Assembly (NCBI GenBank): GCA_937996825.1
Contig: CALKUJ010000248.1
Location: 1-9,095 of the forward strand
Length of the DNA: 9,095 bases
Source of the DNA: an uncultured Polynucleobacter sp.
Lineage (GTDB): Bacteria > Pseudomonadota > Gammaproteobacteria > Burkholderiales > Burkholderiaceae
Reading direction: 5' to 3'
A model generated the notes under the pieces. That model had not been told where the DNA came from, did not search any database, and saw nothing but the letters and a program-made list of their open reading frames with translations. This document shows, one piece after another, positions 1 through 6,991 of the stretch. Each line of letters begins with the position of its first letter. Positions within the stretch are counted from its first letter, which is position 1. The translations under genes and the position numbers were made by a program.

Positions 1-1
1 C

Positions 2-1435
2 ATTGTTGGTATGAGTCAGGTGCAGCAACAATTCTTCCCTGATTCATCTCGTCCAGAAATCTTGGTCGATATATTCTTGGCTGAAGGTTCTAGTTTTGAA
101 GCAACTGAAGCTGCTGCCAAAAAGATTGAAGCAAAAATTCTAGAGCAAGAAGGTGTGGAATCTGTCACGGTGTGGGTGGGCAGTGGAGCGCCACGATTCT
201 TTTTACCTTTAGACATTATTTTCCCAAGATCCAATGCTGCTCAGGCAGTGATTGTTGCTGACTTGCGTCATCGCGATCGCCTGAATAAAGTTTTGCCACG
301 TATATTGGAAGATGCCGCGCCTGAAGCAAGACTGCGTGTCAAGTTATTGCCTAATGGACCACCGGTCACTTACCCAGTTGAATTCAGGGTCACGGGTGAT
401 GACCCAGTCAAGTTAAGAACTGAGGCTAATCGCTTCATCGATGTGATGCGCCAGTCATCCATCGTCTATGGCGTGAAAGATAACTGGAATGAAAATCAAG
501 CAGTCGCCAAAATTGATGTCGATGCGGCTAAAGCACGTGAGTTAGGCGTTCCACCTCAAGTGATTGCGCAAACCTTGGCCAGCCACTTTGGTGGCGTCAC
601 CATCGGTCAGTACCGTGAGGGTGATTTATTGGCGCCGATTGTTTTACGTTTGCCTCGTGCAGAACGTAATCAAACCAGTGATCTGAATGAAACCATGTTG
701 ACCACGGTGGGTGGTCAATCAATTCCATTAGGTCGTATTGCAAACGTGAATGTTGTGTGGGAACCTGCCACGATTTGGCGTGAGAATCGCGAATATGCCA
801 TCACACTTCAAGCGGATGTGATTCCGGGCGTGCAAGGACCGACTGCGACAGCAGAGTTGTACAAAGAGTTCAAGCCATTGATGGCCAAGTTACCACCTGG
901 TTACAAAGTAGACATCGGTGGTTCAGTAGAAGAGAGTTCTCGTGGTCAAGATTCGATCAATGCTGGTATACCGGTGATGCTATTCATCACCTTCACATTA
1001 TTGGTGATTCAGTTGCGCAGCAGCTCTCGAGCCTTCCTGGTGGTCTTAACAGCACCTTTGGGTATTTCAGGGGTGGCACTCACCTTGTTGCTGTTCAACA
1101 AGCCATTCGGCTTTGTGGCTTTATTGGGCTTCATCGCATTGCTGGGCATGATCATGCGTAACTCAGTGATCTTGATTGATCAGATTGAACAAGGTCGTTC
1201 TGCTGGGATGCCAGCGAGAGAAGCGATCATTCATGCGTGCGTCACGCGTTATAGACCCATCATCTTGACCGCAGCAGCTGCAGTCTTAGCCATGATTCCT
1301 TTGTCACGCAGCGTCTTCTGGGGGCCGATGGCAATCGCTATCATGGGTGGTTTGATCGTGGCCACTGCTTTGACCTTATTGGCCTTGCCAGCGATGTATG
1401 CTGCCTGGTTCAAAATTGATAAACATACAACTTGA
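2..1435 (+). CDS. RND efflux transporter permease, C-terminal half (5' end outside window)
   Basis: Inner-membrane proton-driven efflux pump subunit of the AcrB/HAE1-like RND superfamily. The frame is open to the left edge, so the first ATG at 11 is an internal Met. About 477 residues are visible, against about 1,020-1,050 for the family, so roughly the second half is present. Counting from that Met, residues 10-310 form the second periplasmic porter/docking region (starts FFPDSSRPEILVDI). Five hydrophobic segments follow at about 319-336, 341-361, 366-391, 416-430 and 437-465, matching TM8-TM12. The TM10 motif is GMIMRNSVILID, which puts Arg383 where AcrB has Lys940. The TM4 proton-relay acids lie off-window. 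No metal-binding features of CzcA are evident, so a drug or solvent substrate is more likely, but that is inference. A membrane-fusion partner would be expected upstream. The protein ends with a short KIDKHTT tail. Confidence 0.93.
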   Translation: MVGMSQVQQQFFPDSSRPEILVDIFLAEGSSFEATEAAAKKIEAKILEQEGVESVTVWVGSGAPRFFLPLDIIFPRSNAAQAVIVADLRHRDRLNKVLPRILEDAAPEARLRVKLLPNGPPVTYPVEFRVTGDDPVKLRTEANRFIDVMRQSSIVYGVKDNWNENQAVAKIDVDAAKARELGVPPQVIAQTLASHFGGVTIGQYREGDLLAPIVLRLPRAERNQTSDLNETMLTTVGGQSIPLGRIANVNVVWEPATIWRENREYAITLQADVIPGVQGPTATAELYKEFKPLMAKLPPGYKVDIGGSVEESSRGQDSINAGIPVMLFITFTLLVIQLRSSSRAFLVVLTAPLGISGVALTLLLFNKPFGFVALLGFIALLGMIMRNSVILIDQIEQGRSAGMPAREAIIHACVTRYRPIILTAAAAVLAMIPLSRSVFWGPMAIAIMGGLIVATALTLLALPAMYAAWFKIDKHTT

Positions 1436-1488
1436 AATAGATTCACTTTAAAAGTTAAAAACCATCAAGACCTTTAAGAATAATTCAC

Positions 1489-1911
1489 ATGCGCATTCCA
1501 ATTCCTGAAGAAAAAACATTTGTTCATGAATCCATCATCCCAATCCGTTGGGGTGACATGGATGCCTTTGGTCATGTGAACAATGCGGTCTACTTTCGTT
1601 ACATCGAACAAGCCCGCATCAATTGGTTGGATAGTTTGGGTTTGAACTTTGCTCAAGATGAGCAGGGCGTTGTGGTGGTCAATGCTTTTTGTAACTTCAT
1701 GAAGCCTGTTGAATACCCAGCAGATCTCGTCATCAAAACTTATATTGCCAACCCCACTCGGGTCGGTTTAGATACCTTCAATGTGATGTCTTTGGTGAGT
1801 GATCCAGACACAGTTCGAGCAACGTCTGGGGCAACGATTGTTTGGGTGGACTTTAAGACCCAAAAAGCGGCTTCTTGGCCACCTGAATTAAAAGCCAAGC
1901 TAGCACTCTAA
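1489..1911 (+). CDS. Acyl-CoA thioesterase, 4HBT/FadM-like hotdog fold
   Basis: Probably hydrolyses an acyl-CoA thioester in the cytoplasm; the substrate cannot be read from the sequence. The 140-residue length is typical of single hotdog-domain thioesterases (about 130-150). The signature is RWGDMDAFGHVNN at residues 20-32, followed by YFRYIEQAR on the long hotdog helix. Asp25 aligns with the catalytic Asp17 of Pseudomonas 4-hydroxybenzoyl-CoA thioesterase (GDCDPAG). The beta-strand region near residues 100-125 (VRATSGATIVWVD) is also typical. The ATG at 1489 is preferred because the next Met (M24) would cut into the active-site motif. Its ribosome binding site is weak (TAAGAA, 8 bases upstream). 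It lies 53 bases after the RND permease and could be read from the same transcript, although no functional link is evident. It resembles YbgC/FadM-type enzymes, but I cannot assign a symbol. Confidence 0.9.
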   Translation: MRIPIPEEKTFVHESIIPIRWGDMDAFGHVNNAVYFRYIEQARINWLDSLGLNFAQDEQGVVVVNAFCNFMKPVEYPADLVIKTYIANPTRVGLDTFNVMSLVSDPDTVRATSGATIVWVDFKTQKAASWPPELKAKLAL

Positions 1912-1951
1912 ATACTCAATAAAGCTCCATCAAAGAGTCAGGCCAGCCGGT

Positions 1952-2101
1952 TTACTCTGGTTTCTTCAATAAAGAGGCTAAAAGAGGGTTGACCTTTTTT
2001 TCAGCATTCTTTTTATTCGCAGCTTTGGGCTTAGGCGCTGAATTCTTCATTTGGTTGGCCACAGCCAATCCCGCGTTCTTGTAAAGGTCTGTTTTCTTCA
2101 T
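1952..2101 (-). CDS. Small lysine-rich basic protein, uncharacterised (49 aa)
   Basis: An ORF found by reading the minus strand of the gap between the thioesterase and acnB. It runs from ATG at 2101-2099 to TAA at 1954-1952. The product begins MKKTDLYKNAGLAVANQMK, has a Pro/Lys/Ala/Asn-rich middle (PKPKAANKKNAEKK, residues 23-36) and ends VNPLLASLLKKPE. It has no signal peptide or membrane segment and carries 13 Lys against 3 acidic residues, so it is strongly cationic and could bind nucleic acid or ribosomes (inference only). The first 20 residues look like an amphipathic helix. The gene is convergent with the thioesterase (40-base gap) and divergent from acnB. A caution is that the bases before the ATG (AAACACCCC) contain no Shine-Dalgarno sequence. 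I do not recognise the family with certainty. Conservation of the frame in relatives would decide whether it is real. Confidence 0.55.
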   Translation of the reverse strand: MKKTDLYKNAGLAVANQMKNSAPKPKAANKKNAEKKVNPLLASLLKKPE

Positions 2102-2210
2102 GGGGTGTTTAATTAAATCATTGATTTATATGATTTTTTTATTTTAATCCGCCTATTGATGTAATAGCAACCAATTTAGGCTATTTTGTCATTATATGAA
2201 GCGCAATCTC

Positions 2211-2239
2211 TTGCCAGAAAGTCTAGTCTTATATAAGAT
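2211..2239 (+). promoter_or_regulatory. Candidate sigma70 promoter of acnB
   Basis: A -35-like TTGCCA at 2211-2216 (5 of 6 to TTGACA) and a -10-like TAAGAT at 2234-2239 (4 of 6 to TATAAT) are separated by 17 bases. This predicts a start near 2246 and a leader of about 44 bases. A TATAAG at 2232 is an alternative -10 with a 15-base spacer. Assigned by eye only. Confidence 0.45.
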
Positions 2240-2247
2240 ATAAGTCT
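2225..2247. promoter_or_regulatory. Palindromic candidate operator over the acnB promoter
   Basis: TCTTATATAAGA at 2227-2238 is a perfect 12-base palindrome. It lies inside a longer imperfect inverted repeat: AGTCTTATA (2225-2233), a 5-base centre, and TATAAGTCT (2239-2247), with 8 of 9 positions pairing. Seen as direct repeats, TATAAG occurs twice, 7 bases apart (2232 and 2239). Both forms cover the proposed -10 element of acnB, the classic position for a repressor site. A GntR-type or other dimeric TCA-cycle regulator would be a reasonable guess, but the regulator is not in this window and the assignment is inference. Confidence 0.4.
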
Positions 2248-2289
2248 TGAAGATTGCTTGTTATTTGCCTAAAAAGAGAGGGAAACACC

Positions 2290-4875
2290 ATGTTGAAAGC
2301 CTACCGTGATCATGTTGCCGAACGTGCAGCTCTAGGTATTCCACCATTGCCATTGTCAGCTCAGCAGACTGGCGAGTTGATTGAATTACTGAAGAATCCA
2401 CCAAAAGGTGAAGACGCAACTTTGCTTGAGTTGATCACTCATCGCGTGCCAGCTGGTGTTGATGATGCAGCGAAGGTAAAAGCCTCTTACTTGGCAGCGG
2501 TTGCGTTTGGCAAAGAAAAAACACCATTGATCACTCGTGAAACAGCGACTCAGTTGCTTGGCACGATGCTTGGTGGATACAACATCTCTCCATTGATTGA
2601 TTTATTGGATGACGCCACAGTGGGCGGCATCGCAGCTGATGGATTGAAGAAAACATTGTTGATGTTTGATCAATTCCATGACGTTAAAGAAAAGGCTGAC
2701 AAAGGCAATGCCAACGCTAAGGCTGTATTGCAGAGCTGGGCAGACGCTGAGTGGTTCACAAGCCGTCCTGAAGTTCCACAAAGCATGACTTTGACGGTGT
2801 TCAAAGTAACAGGCGAAACAAATACAGACGATTTGTCTCCAGCACCAGATGCATGGAGCCGTCCAGACATTCCATTGCATGCATTGGCGATGTTGAAAAA
2901 CCCACGTGAAGGCATTGAGCCACAAGAGCCAGGTAAAGTTGGTCCGATCAAGCAATTGGCTGGATTGCAAGCCAAAGGTAACTTGGTAGCTTATGTTGGT
3001 GACGTTGTTGGTACAGGTTCATCACGTAAATCAGCGACTAACTCAGTGTTGTGGTTCACTGGTGAAGACATTCCTTACGTGCCTAACAAGCGTTTTGGTG
3101 GTGTTTGTTTGGGTAGCAAAATTGCTCCGATTTTCTACAACACCATGGAAGATGCTGGTGCATTGCCGATCGAGTTAGACGTTAACAACATGAACATGGG
3201 TGATGTGATTGAGTTGCGTCCTTATGAAGGTAAAGCCCTCAAGGATGGCAAAGTGATCGCCGAGTTCAAGGTGAAGTCCGATGTTCTATTTGATGAAGTG
3301 CGTGCCGGTGGCCGTATTCCATTGATCATCGGTCGTGGCTTAACTGCTAAAGCTCGTGAAGCTTTGGGCTTGCCAGTTTCTACATTGTTCCGCTTGCCAA
3401 CCAATCCAAAAGATTCAGGCAAAGGATTCTCATTGGCCCAGAAGATGGTTGGTCGCGCATGTGGCTTGCCAGAAGGCAAGGGCGTTCGTCCAGGTACTTA
3501 CTGTGAGCCTAAGATGACAACAGTGGGTTCTCAAGACACCACTGGTCCAATGACTCGTGACGAATTAAAAGATTTGGCCTGTTTAGGTTTCTCATCAGAC
3601 ATGGTGATGCAATCTTTCTGCCACACAGCCGCTTATCCTAAGCCAGTGGATGTGAAGATGCACCATGAGTTGCCAGACTTCATCAGCACTCGTGGCGGTG
3701 TTGCCTTGCGTCCAGGTGATGGTGTGATCCACTCTTGGTTGAACCGTTTGTTATTGCCTGACACAGTTGGTACAGGTGGTGACTCTCACACACGTTTCCC
3801 AATCGGTATTTCATTCCCAGCGGGTTCAGGTTTAGTAGCGTTTGCTGCAGCCACAGGCGTGATGCCTTTGGACATGCCTGAGTCTGTGTTGGTTCGCTTC
3901 AAAGGCAAGATGCAGCCAGGCGTCACATTGCGTGACTTGGTGAACGCGATTCCTTTGTATGCAATCAAGCAAGGTTTGTTGACTGTTGAGAAGAAGGGTA
4001 AGAAAAATATTTTCTCTGGCCGCATTCTAGAAATCGAAGGTTTGCCTGATTTAAAAGTTGAGCAAGCATTTGAATTATCAGACGCATCTGCAGAGCGCTC
4101 AGCCGCAGGTTGTACTGTTCATTTGAACAAAGAGCCAATCATTGAATACATGACCAGCAACATCACATTGATGAAGTGGATGATTGCCAATGGTTACTCA
4201 GATGCACGCACATTGGGCCGTCGTATCAAGGCGATGGAATCATGGTTGGCAAAACCAGAGTTGCTCAAAGGTGATGCTGATGCTGAATACGCAGCTGTGA
4301 TTGAAATTGACTTGGCTGATGTTCATGAGCCAATCGTGGCATGCCCGAACGATCCTGATGATGTGAAGACATTGTCTGAAGTATCAGGTGCGAAGATTGA
4401 TGAAGTATTCATCGGTTCTTGCATGACCAACATTGGTCACTTCCGTGCTGCTTCTAAATTGCTCGAAGGCAAGCGTGATATTCCTGTGAAATTGTGGGTT
4501 GCTCCTCCAACCAAGATGGACGCACAGCAATTAACAGAAGAAGGTCACTATGGTGTTTTAGGTGGCGCTGGCGCACGTATGGAAATGCCAGGTTGTTCAT
4601 TGTGTATGGGTAACCAAGCACAAGTTCGCGAAGGCGCGACTGTGATGTCAACGTCGACACGTAACTTCCCGAACCGTCTAGGTAAAAACACATTTGTTTA
4701 CTTGGGTTCAGCTGAGTTGGCATCTATTTGCTCTAAATTGGGTCGCATTCCGACCAAAGAAGAGTACATGGCTGACATGGGTGTGCTTAACGCCAGCGGC
4801 GCTGAAATCTACAGATACATGAACTTTGATCAAATCAAAGGTTTCAGTGATGTAGCAAAAACAGTAGAAGCTTAA
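2290..4875 (+). CDS. acnB: Aconitate hydratase B / 2-methylisocitrate dehydratase
   Basis: Cytoplasmic [4Fe-4S] enzyme that converts citrate to isocitrate in the TCA cycle; the AcnB family also hydrates 2-methylaconitate in the 2-methylcitrate cycle. The 861 residues match E. coli AcnB (865). Domain order is AcnB-type: an N-terminal HEAT-like region (about 1-160), then the swivelling domain (TNTDDLSPAPDAW from 177, GTGSSRKS at 241-248), then the catalytic core. Core motifs are GGDSHTR (His500 area), the cluster ligand Cys711 in GSCMTNIGHF, Cys769 and Cys772 in GCSLCMGN, and the active-site Ser/Arg loop STSTRNFPNR (787-796). All three cluster cysteines are present. The ATG at 2290 is chosen over the in-frame TTG at 2254 because AGAGAGGGA lies 7 bases before it and the protein then starts MLKAYRDHVAERAALG, as in the family. 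It is flanked by its own promoter candidate and a strong terminator, so it is probably monocistronic. Confidence 0.98.
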   Translation: MLKAYRDHVAERAALGIPPLPLSAQQTGELIELLKNPPKGEDATLLELITHRVPAGVDDAAKVKASYLAAVAFGKEKTPLITRETATQLLGTMLGGYNISPLIDLLDDATVGGIAADGLKKTLLMFDQFHDVKEKADKGNANAKAVLQSWADAEWFTSRPEVPQSMTLTVFKVTGETNTDDLSPAPDAWSRPDIPLHALAMLKNPREGIEPQEPGKVGPIKQLAGLQAKGNLVAYVGDVVGTGSSRKSATNSVLWFTGEDIPYVPNKRFGGVCLGSKIAPIFYNTMEDAGALPIELDVNNMNMGDVIELRPYEGKALKDGKVIAEFKVKSDVLFDEVRAGGRIPLIIGRGLTAKAREALGLPVSTLFRLPTNPKDSGKGFSLAQKMVGRACGLPEGKGVRPGTYCEPKMTTVGSQDTTGPMTRDELKDLACLGFSSDMVMQSFCHTAAYPKPVDVKMHHELPDFISTRGGVALRPGDGVIHSWLNRLLLPDTVGTGGDSHTRFPIGISFPAGSGLVAFAAATGVMPLDMPESVLVRFKGKMQPGVTLRDLVNAIPLYAIKQGLLTVEKKGKKNIFSGRILEIEGLPDLKVEQAFELSDASAERSAAGCTVHLNKEPIIEYMTSNITLMKWMIANGYSDARTLGRRIKAMESWLAKPELLKGDADAEYAAVIEIDLADVHEPIVACPNDPDDVKTLSEVSGAKIDEVFIGSCMTNIGHFRAASKLLEGKRDIPVKLWVAPPTKMDAQQLTEEGHYGVLGGAGARMEMPGCSLCMGNQAQVREGATVMSTSTRNFPNRLGKNTFVYLGSAELASICSKLGRIPTKEEYMADMGVLNASGAEIYRYMNFDQIKGFSDVAKTVEA

Positions 4876-4910
4876 GTAAAAACAAAGTAGTCAATTTAAG
4901 CAGTAAACGC

Positions 4911-4940
4911 AAGGGGCTTTCTTCGGAAAGCCCCTTTTTT
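4911..4940 (+). terminator. Intrinsic terminator of acnB
   Basis: A perfect 11-base-pair stem (4911-4921 with 4926-4936) carries a TTCG tetraloop closed by a C-G pair, the exceptionally stable cUUCGg RNA hairpin. The 3' side runs into six T residues (4935-4940). It starts 35 bases after the acnB stop codon. Because the stem begins AA and ends TT, only the plus direction has a good T-tract. Confidence 0.93.
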
Positions 4941-4997
4941 CATCTTGGCTGAAAAATTCATGATGTACAGGTATGCTATGAGTACTTCTATTAATTG

Positions 4998-6065
4998 ATG
5001 CGTGATATGTTCAAGTTCTCTGACTTAACCATTCCAGTGATACAGGCGCCAATGGCGGGTGGGGTGAATACACCTGCATTGGTAGCTGCTGTCTCTGATG
5101 CGGGAGGCTTGGGCAGTTTTGGCTTTGCGTATTCAAGCCCAGAAAAAATCGATGCTGATTTAAAGGCGACTTCAGCACTCATCAAAAAAGTTTCAAGCAC
5201 CAGAATCAATGCCAATTTTTTTGTTTTTAAAGAACCTGTCATGCCTGATATGTCAGTACAGCAACAAGCATTGGGTGATCTAAAAGATGTGGTCGATTCT
5301 TTGGGTGTGACAGTCGCTATTCCTAAGCCACCATACATTCCAGATTTACAGAAAATGCTCGAACCCATCTGGGTGCATCGCCCTGAGGTACTGACGTTTC
5401 ATTTTGGTTTGCCTCCTCAGCATGTGATTGAAAAAGCTCACTCACTGGGTATCGCCGTGGGTGTCACAGCCACTTCCTTGGAAGAGGCTTTGGTGATTCA
5501 GTCAGCTGATGTTGATTTTGTGGTTGCTCAGGGTATTGAAGCAGGTGGTCATCGCGGTATCTTTGATCCACAGGGTGTTGATCGACAACTGAAGCTAAAA
5601 GACTTGGTTCAAGAATTGGATCAGCATCTGCAAATACCCATTGTGGCAGCAGGCGGCATCATGGATGGGCAGGGTATCCATGACATCATTCAGGCTGGTG
5701 CATCGGCTGCTCAGATGGGTACAGCATTTTTGGTGACCACTGAGGCAGGGTCGAGTCCTGCCCATCGTCGCTTTGTATTGACCAAGCATGAGCTGGGCAC
5801 TGCTTTCACCAGAGCTTTTTCAGGACGACCTGCACAGGGAGTTAAAAACCAATACATGTCATTGATGGAAGGTAAAACTTATTTACCTTTCCCTGTTCAA
5901 AATAATATGACTGCGCCGATGAGGCAATGGGCAGCGCAACAGGATCAAGGGGATTACCAAAATCTTTGGGCCGGAACGGCTTACGCTAAAGCGCGAGCGA
6001 TGTCAGTGGCTGAGTTGATGACAGTTTTGTCAAATGAATACCAAGGAGCAGGAAAATCAGTATGA
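4998..6065 (+). CDS. Nitronate monooxygenase (2-nitropropane dioxygenase family)
   Basis: FMN-dependent TIM-barrel enzyme expected to oxidise alkyl nitronates such as propionate-3-nitronate to the aldehyde or keto acid plus nitrite, in the cytoplasm. The 355 residues fit class I bacterial enzymes. Visible motifs in order are QAPMAGGVNTPALVAAVS (16-33), LTFHFGLP (132-139), QGIEAGGHRG (178-187, with His185 at the likely catalytic base position), AAGGIMDGQGI (217-227, phosphate/FMN binding) and QMGTAF (239-244). ATG 4998 is used; TTG 4995 directly before it and ATG 5007 are alternatives. A stop at 4992 limits any further extension. No clear ribosome binding site is visible. The gene follows the acnB terminator, so it needs its own promoter in 4941-4997, which I cannot place. 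Its stop overlaps the next ATG by four bases. The family also contains enoyl-ACP reductase-like proteins, but the motifs favour nitronate oxidation. Confidence 0.92.
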   Translation: MRDMFKFSDLTIPVIQAPMAGGVNTPALVAAVSDAGGLGSFGFAYSSPEKIDADLKATSALIKKVSSTRINANFFVFKEPVMPDMSVQQQALGDLKDVVDSLGVTVAIPKPPYIPDLQKMLEPIWVHRPEVLTFHFGLPPQHVIEKAHSLGIAVGVTATSLEEALVIQSADVDFVVAQGIEAGGHRGIFDPQGVDRQLKLKDLVQELDQHLQIPIVAAGGIMDGQGIHDIIQAGASAAQMGTAFLVTTEAGSSPAHRRFVLTKHELGTAFTRAFSGRPAQGVKNQYMSLMEGKTYLPFPVQNNMTAPMRQWAAQQDQGDYQNLWAGTAYAKARAMSVAELMTVLSNEYQGAGKSV

Positions 6066-6340
6066 GTATTCAGAATCCTCAAAGTGCTCAGCATGCACTA
6101 CAAGCTTGGTTAGATGGTAGTGGAAATGCGTCTGAATTAATTCAGACATTTCGTGTCTTTTGTAAAGATAGTCAGCTGCCAGAAAAATACGGCGCAGCCC
6201 TTGAAAATGTTTTGTCCAGGGTTGAGTCATCATCACTCTTCACAGAGGAGAGTTGCTCCTTCAGTAAAAAAGACCTGGCCAATGCTTTGAATATCTGGTT
6301 GGAAAAAGTACAACAGTATCAAGCCAAACAACATTCATGA
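6062..6340 (+). CDS. Uncharacterised 92-residue helical protein
   Basis: I do not recognise this protein. It is soluble-looking, with no signal peptide or membrane segment. It appears mostly alpha-helical, with two helix-rich halves around a Ser-rich linker (VESSSLFTEESCSFS, about residues 54-68). The first half holds QHALQAWLDGSGNASELIQTF and the second DLANALNIWLEKVQQYQ; the shared A-L-x-x-W-L pattern (ALQAWL, ALNIWL) hints at an internal two-fold repeat. Two cysteines, Cys34 and Cys65, are present. Translation looks coupled at both ends: ATGA at 6062-6065 overlaps the nitronate monooxygenase stop, and ATGA at 6337-6340 overlaps the next start. AGGA/AAGGAG sequences lie 8-13 bases before the ATG. 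The tight coupling to the monooxygenase suggests coordinated expression. A role as its partner is a guess. Confidence 0.85.
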   Translation: MSIQNPQSAQHALQAWLDGSGNASELIQTFRVFCKDSQLPEKYGAALENVLSRVESSSLFTEESCSFSKKDLANALNIWLEKVQQYQAKQHS

Positions 6341-6972
6341 TGAGACAGACTCTGCGCTTGATGGTTTGCTCAGCCGCTTTGCTGGCTGCAAATCCTCTTG
6401 CGGCATTAGAGTTTTCTGATATCGCTAATGAAGGCGAAATCAAATACTTAAAAAATCGCCCTGATCCAGGTGCTTATAGTTATGAATCAAGGGTGACGAT
6501 CAGCCCACAAAGCTTGGATTCTGGTGTGGTGAGCATTGCCACTTGTCATCGTCAATTAGATCCAATCAGGAAAGTAGTGATTGTTTTTAATGAAAATAGA
6601 ATTAAAAAGATCACTGTTAAGTCTCTAGAAAAAATGAACTCGGCAGAGGTCAAAGACAATCGTGTGACCCTCACTGATGTTGAGCGCGGCGCCTCTATTT
6701 GCATTGACTTGGAATCAAGGGCTTTGGATAAAGTGTCACCTGAGCAATACACCTTGAACGCAGGTCCATTGATGCGCCGTTACTTTGATGGTTATTTGCC
6801 GATGAGCGCAGTCTTGCGAGTTGATTGGCCTAGAAATATGCTGATGCTAGAAAAAACATTTCCTGTTGCGCAAGATGGTGTGAAGATTGCACAAGGAAAT
6901 GACGGTGTTCAATTGGACATGATCTTTGCGGGCAGGATGACCGCGCAAATCCATTTGAAAAAGCCTCAGTAA
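6337..6972 (+). CDS. Uncharacterised exported protein (211 aa)
   Basis: I do not recognise the family. A Sec signal peptide is visible: basic MMRQTLR, a hydrophobic stretch LMVCSAALLAANPLAA, then likely cleavage after residue 22 or 23. Cys11 lies within the hydrophobic core and lacks a following lipobox, so it is not a lipoprotein. The mature part of about 188 residues alternates polar and hydrophobic residues in a mainly beta-strand manner (RKVVIVFNENRIKKITV, 78-94). It has exactly two cysteines, Cys70 (ATCHRQ) and Cys122 (ASICIDL), which could form one disulfide in the periplasm. No membrane anchor is seen after the signal. The start overlaps the previous stop as ATGA; ATG 6340 one codon later is an alternative start. 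It is last in the three-gene cluster and ends five bases from a convergent gene. Confidence 0.85.
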   Translation: MMRQTLRLMVCSAALLAANPLAALEFSDIANEGEIKYLKNRPDPGAYSYESRVTISPQSLDSGVVSIATCHRQLDPIRKVVIVFNENRIKKITVKSLEKMNSAEVKDNRVTLTDVERGASICIDLESRALDKVSPEQYTLNAGPLMRRYFDGYLPMSAVLRVDWPRNMLMLEKTFPVAQDGVKIAQGNDGVQLDMIFAGRMTAQIHLKKPQ

Positions 6973-6973
6973 G

Positions 6974-6991
6974 TCAATCAAACTTGATTGA
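6974..6991. terminator. Weak hairpin between convergent genes
   Basis: TCAATCAA (6974-6981) and TTGATTGA (6984-6991) form a perfect 8-base inverted repeat around AC. It straddles the five-base gap between two converging genes, so it may act as a shared terminator. The stem is AT-rich and has no T-tract on either side, so the call is tentative. Confidence 0.3.

Noticed and set aside
2191..2196. Perfect TATAAT on the minus strand as promoter for the small basic gene
   Set aside because: No -35-like sequence lies at 16-18 bases, and the region is AT-rich, so chance matches are expected.
2203..2257. Inverted repeat GCAATCT (2203-2209) / AGATTGC (2251-2257) around the acnB promoter
   Set aside because: The 7-base arms have a 41-base loop, and only one arm would be in the mRNA if the proposed start is right; chance is likely.
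2254..2289. TTG extension of acnB adding 12 residues (MLVICLKREGNT)
   Set aside because: AGAGAGGGA is positioned for ATG 2290, and the extension covers the ribosome site; the family starts at MLKAYRDH.
2602..2975. Long minus-strand open frames inside acnB
   Set aside because: They are antisense shadows of a strongly conserved gene, with Cys/Trp-rich translations that look like no protein family.
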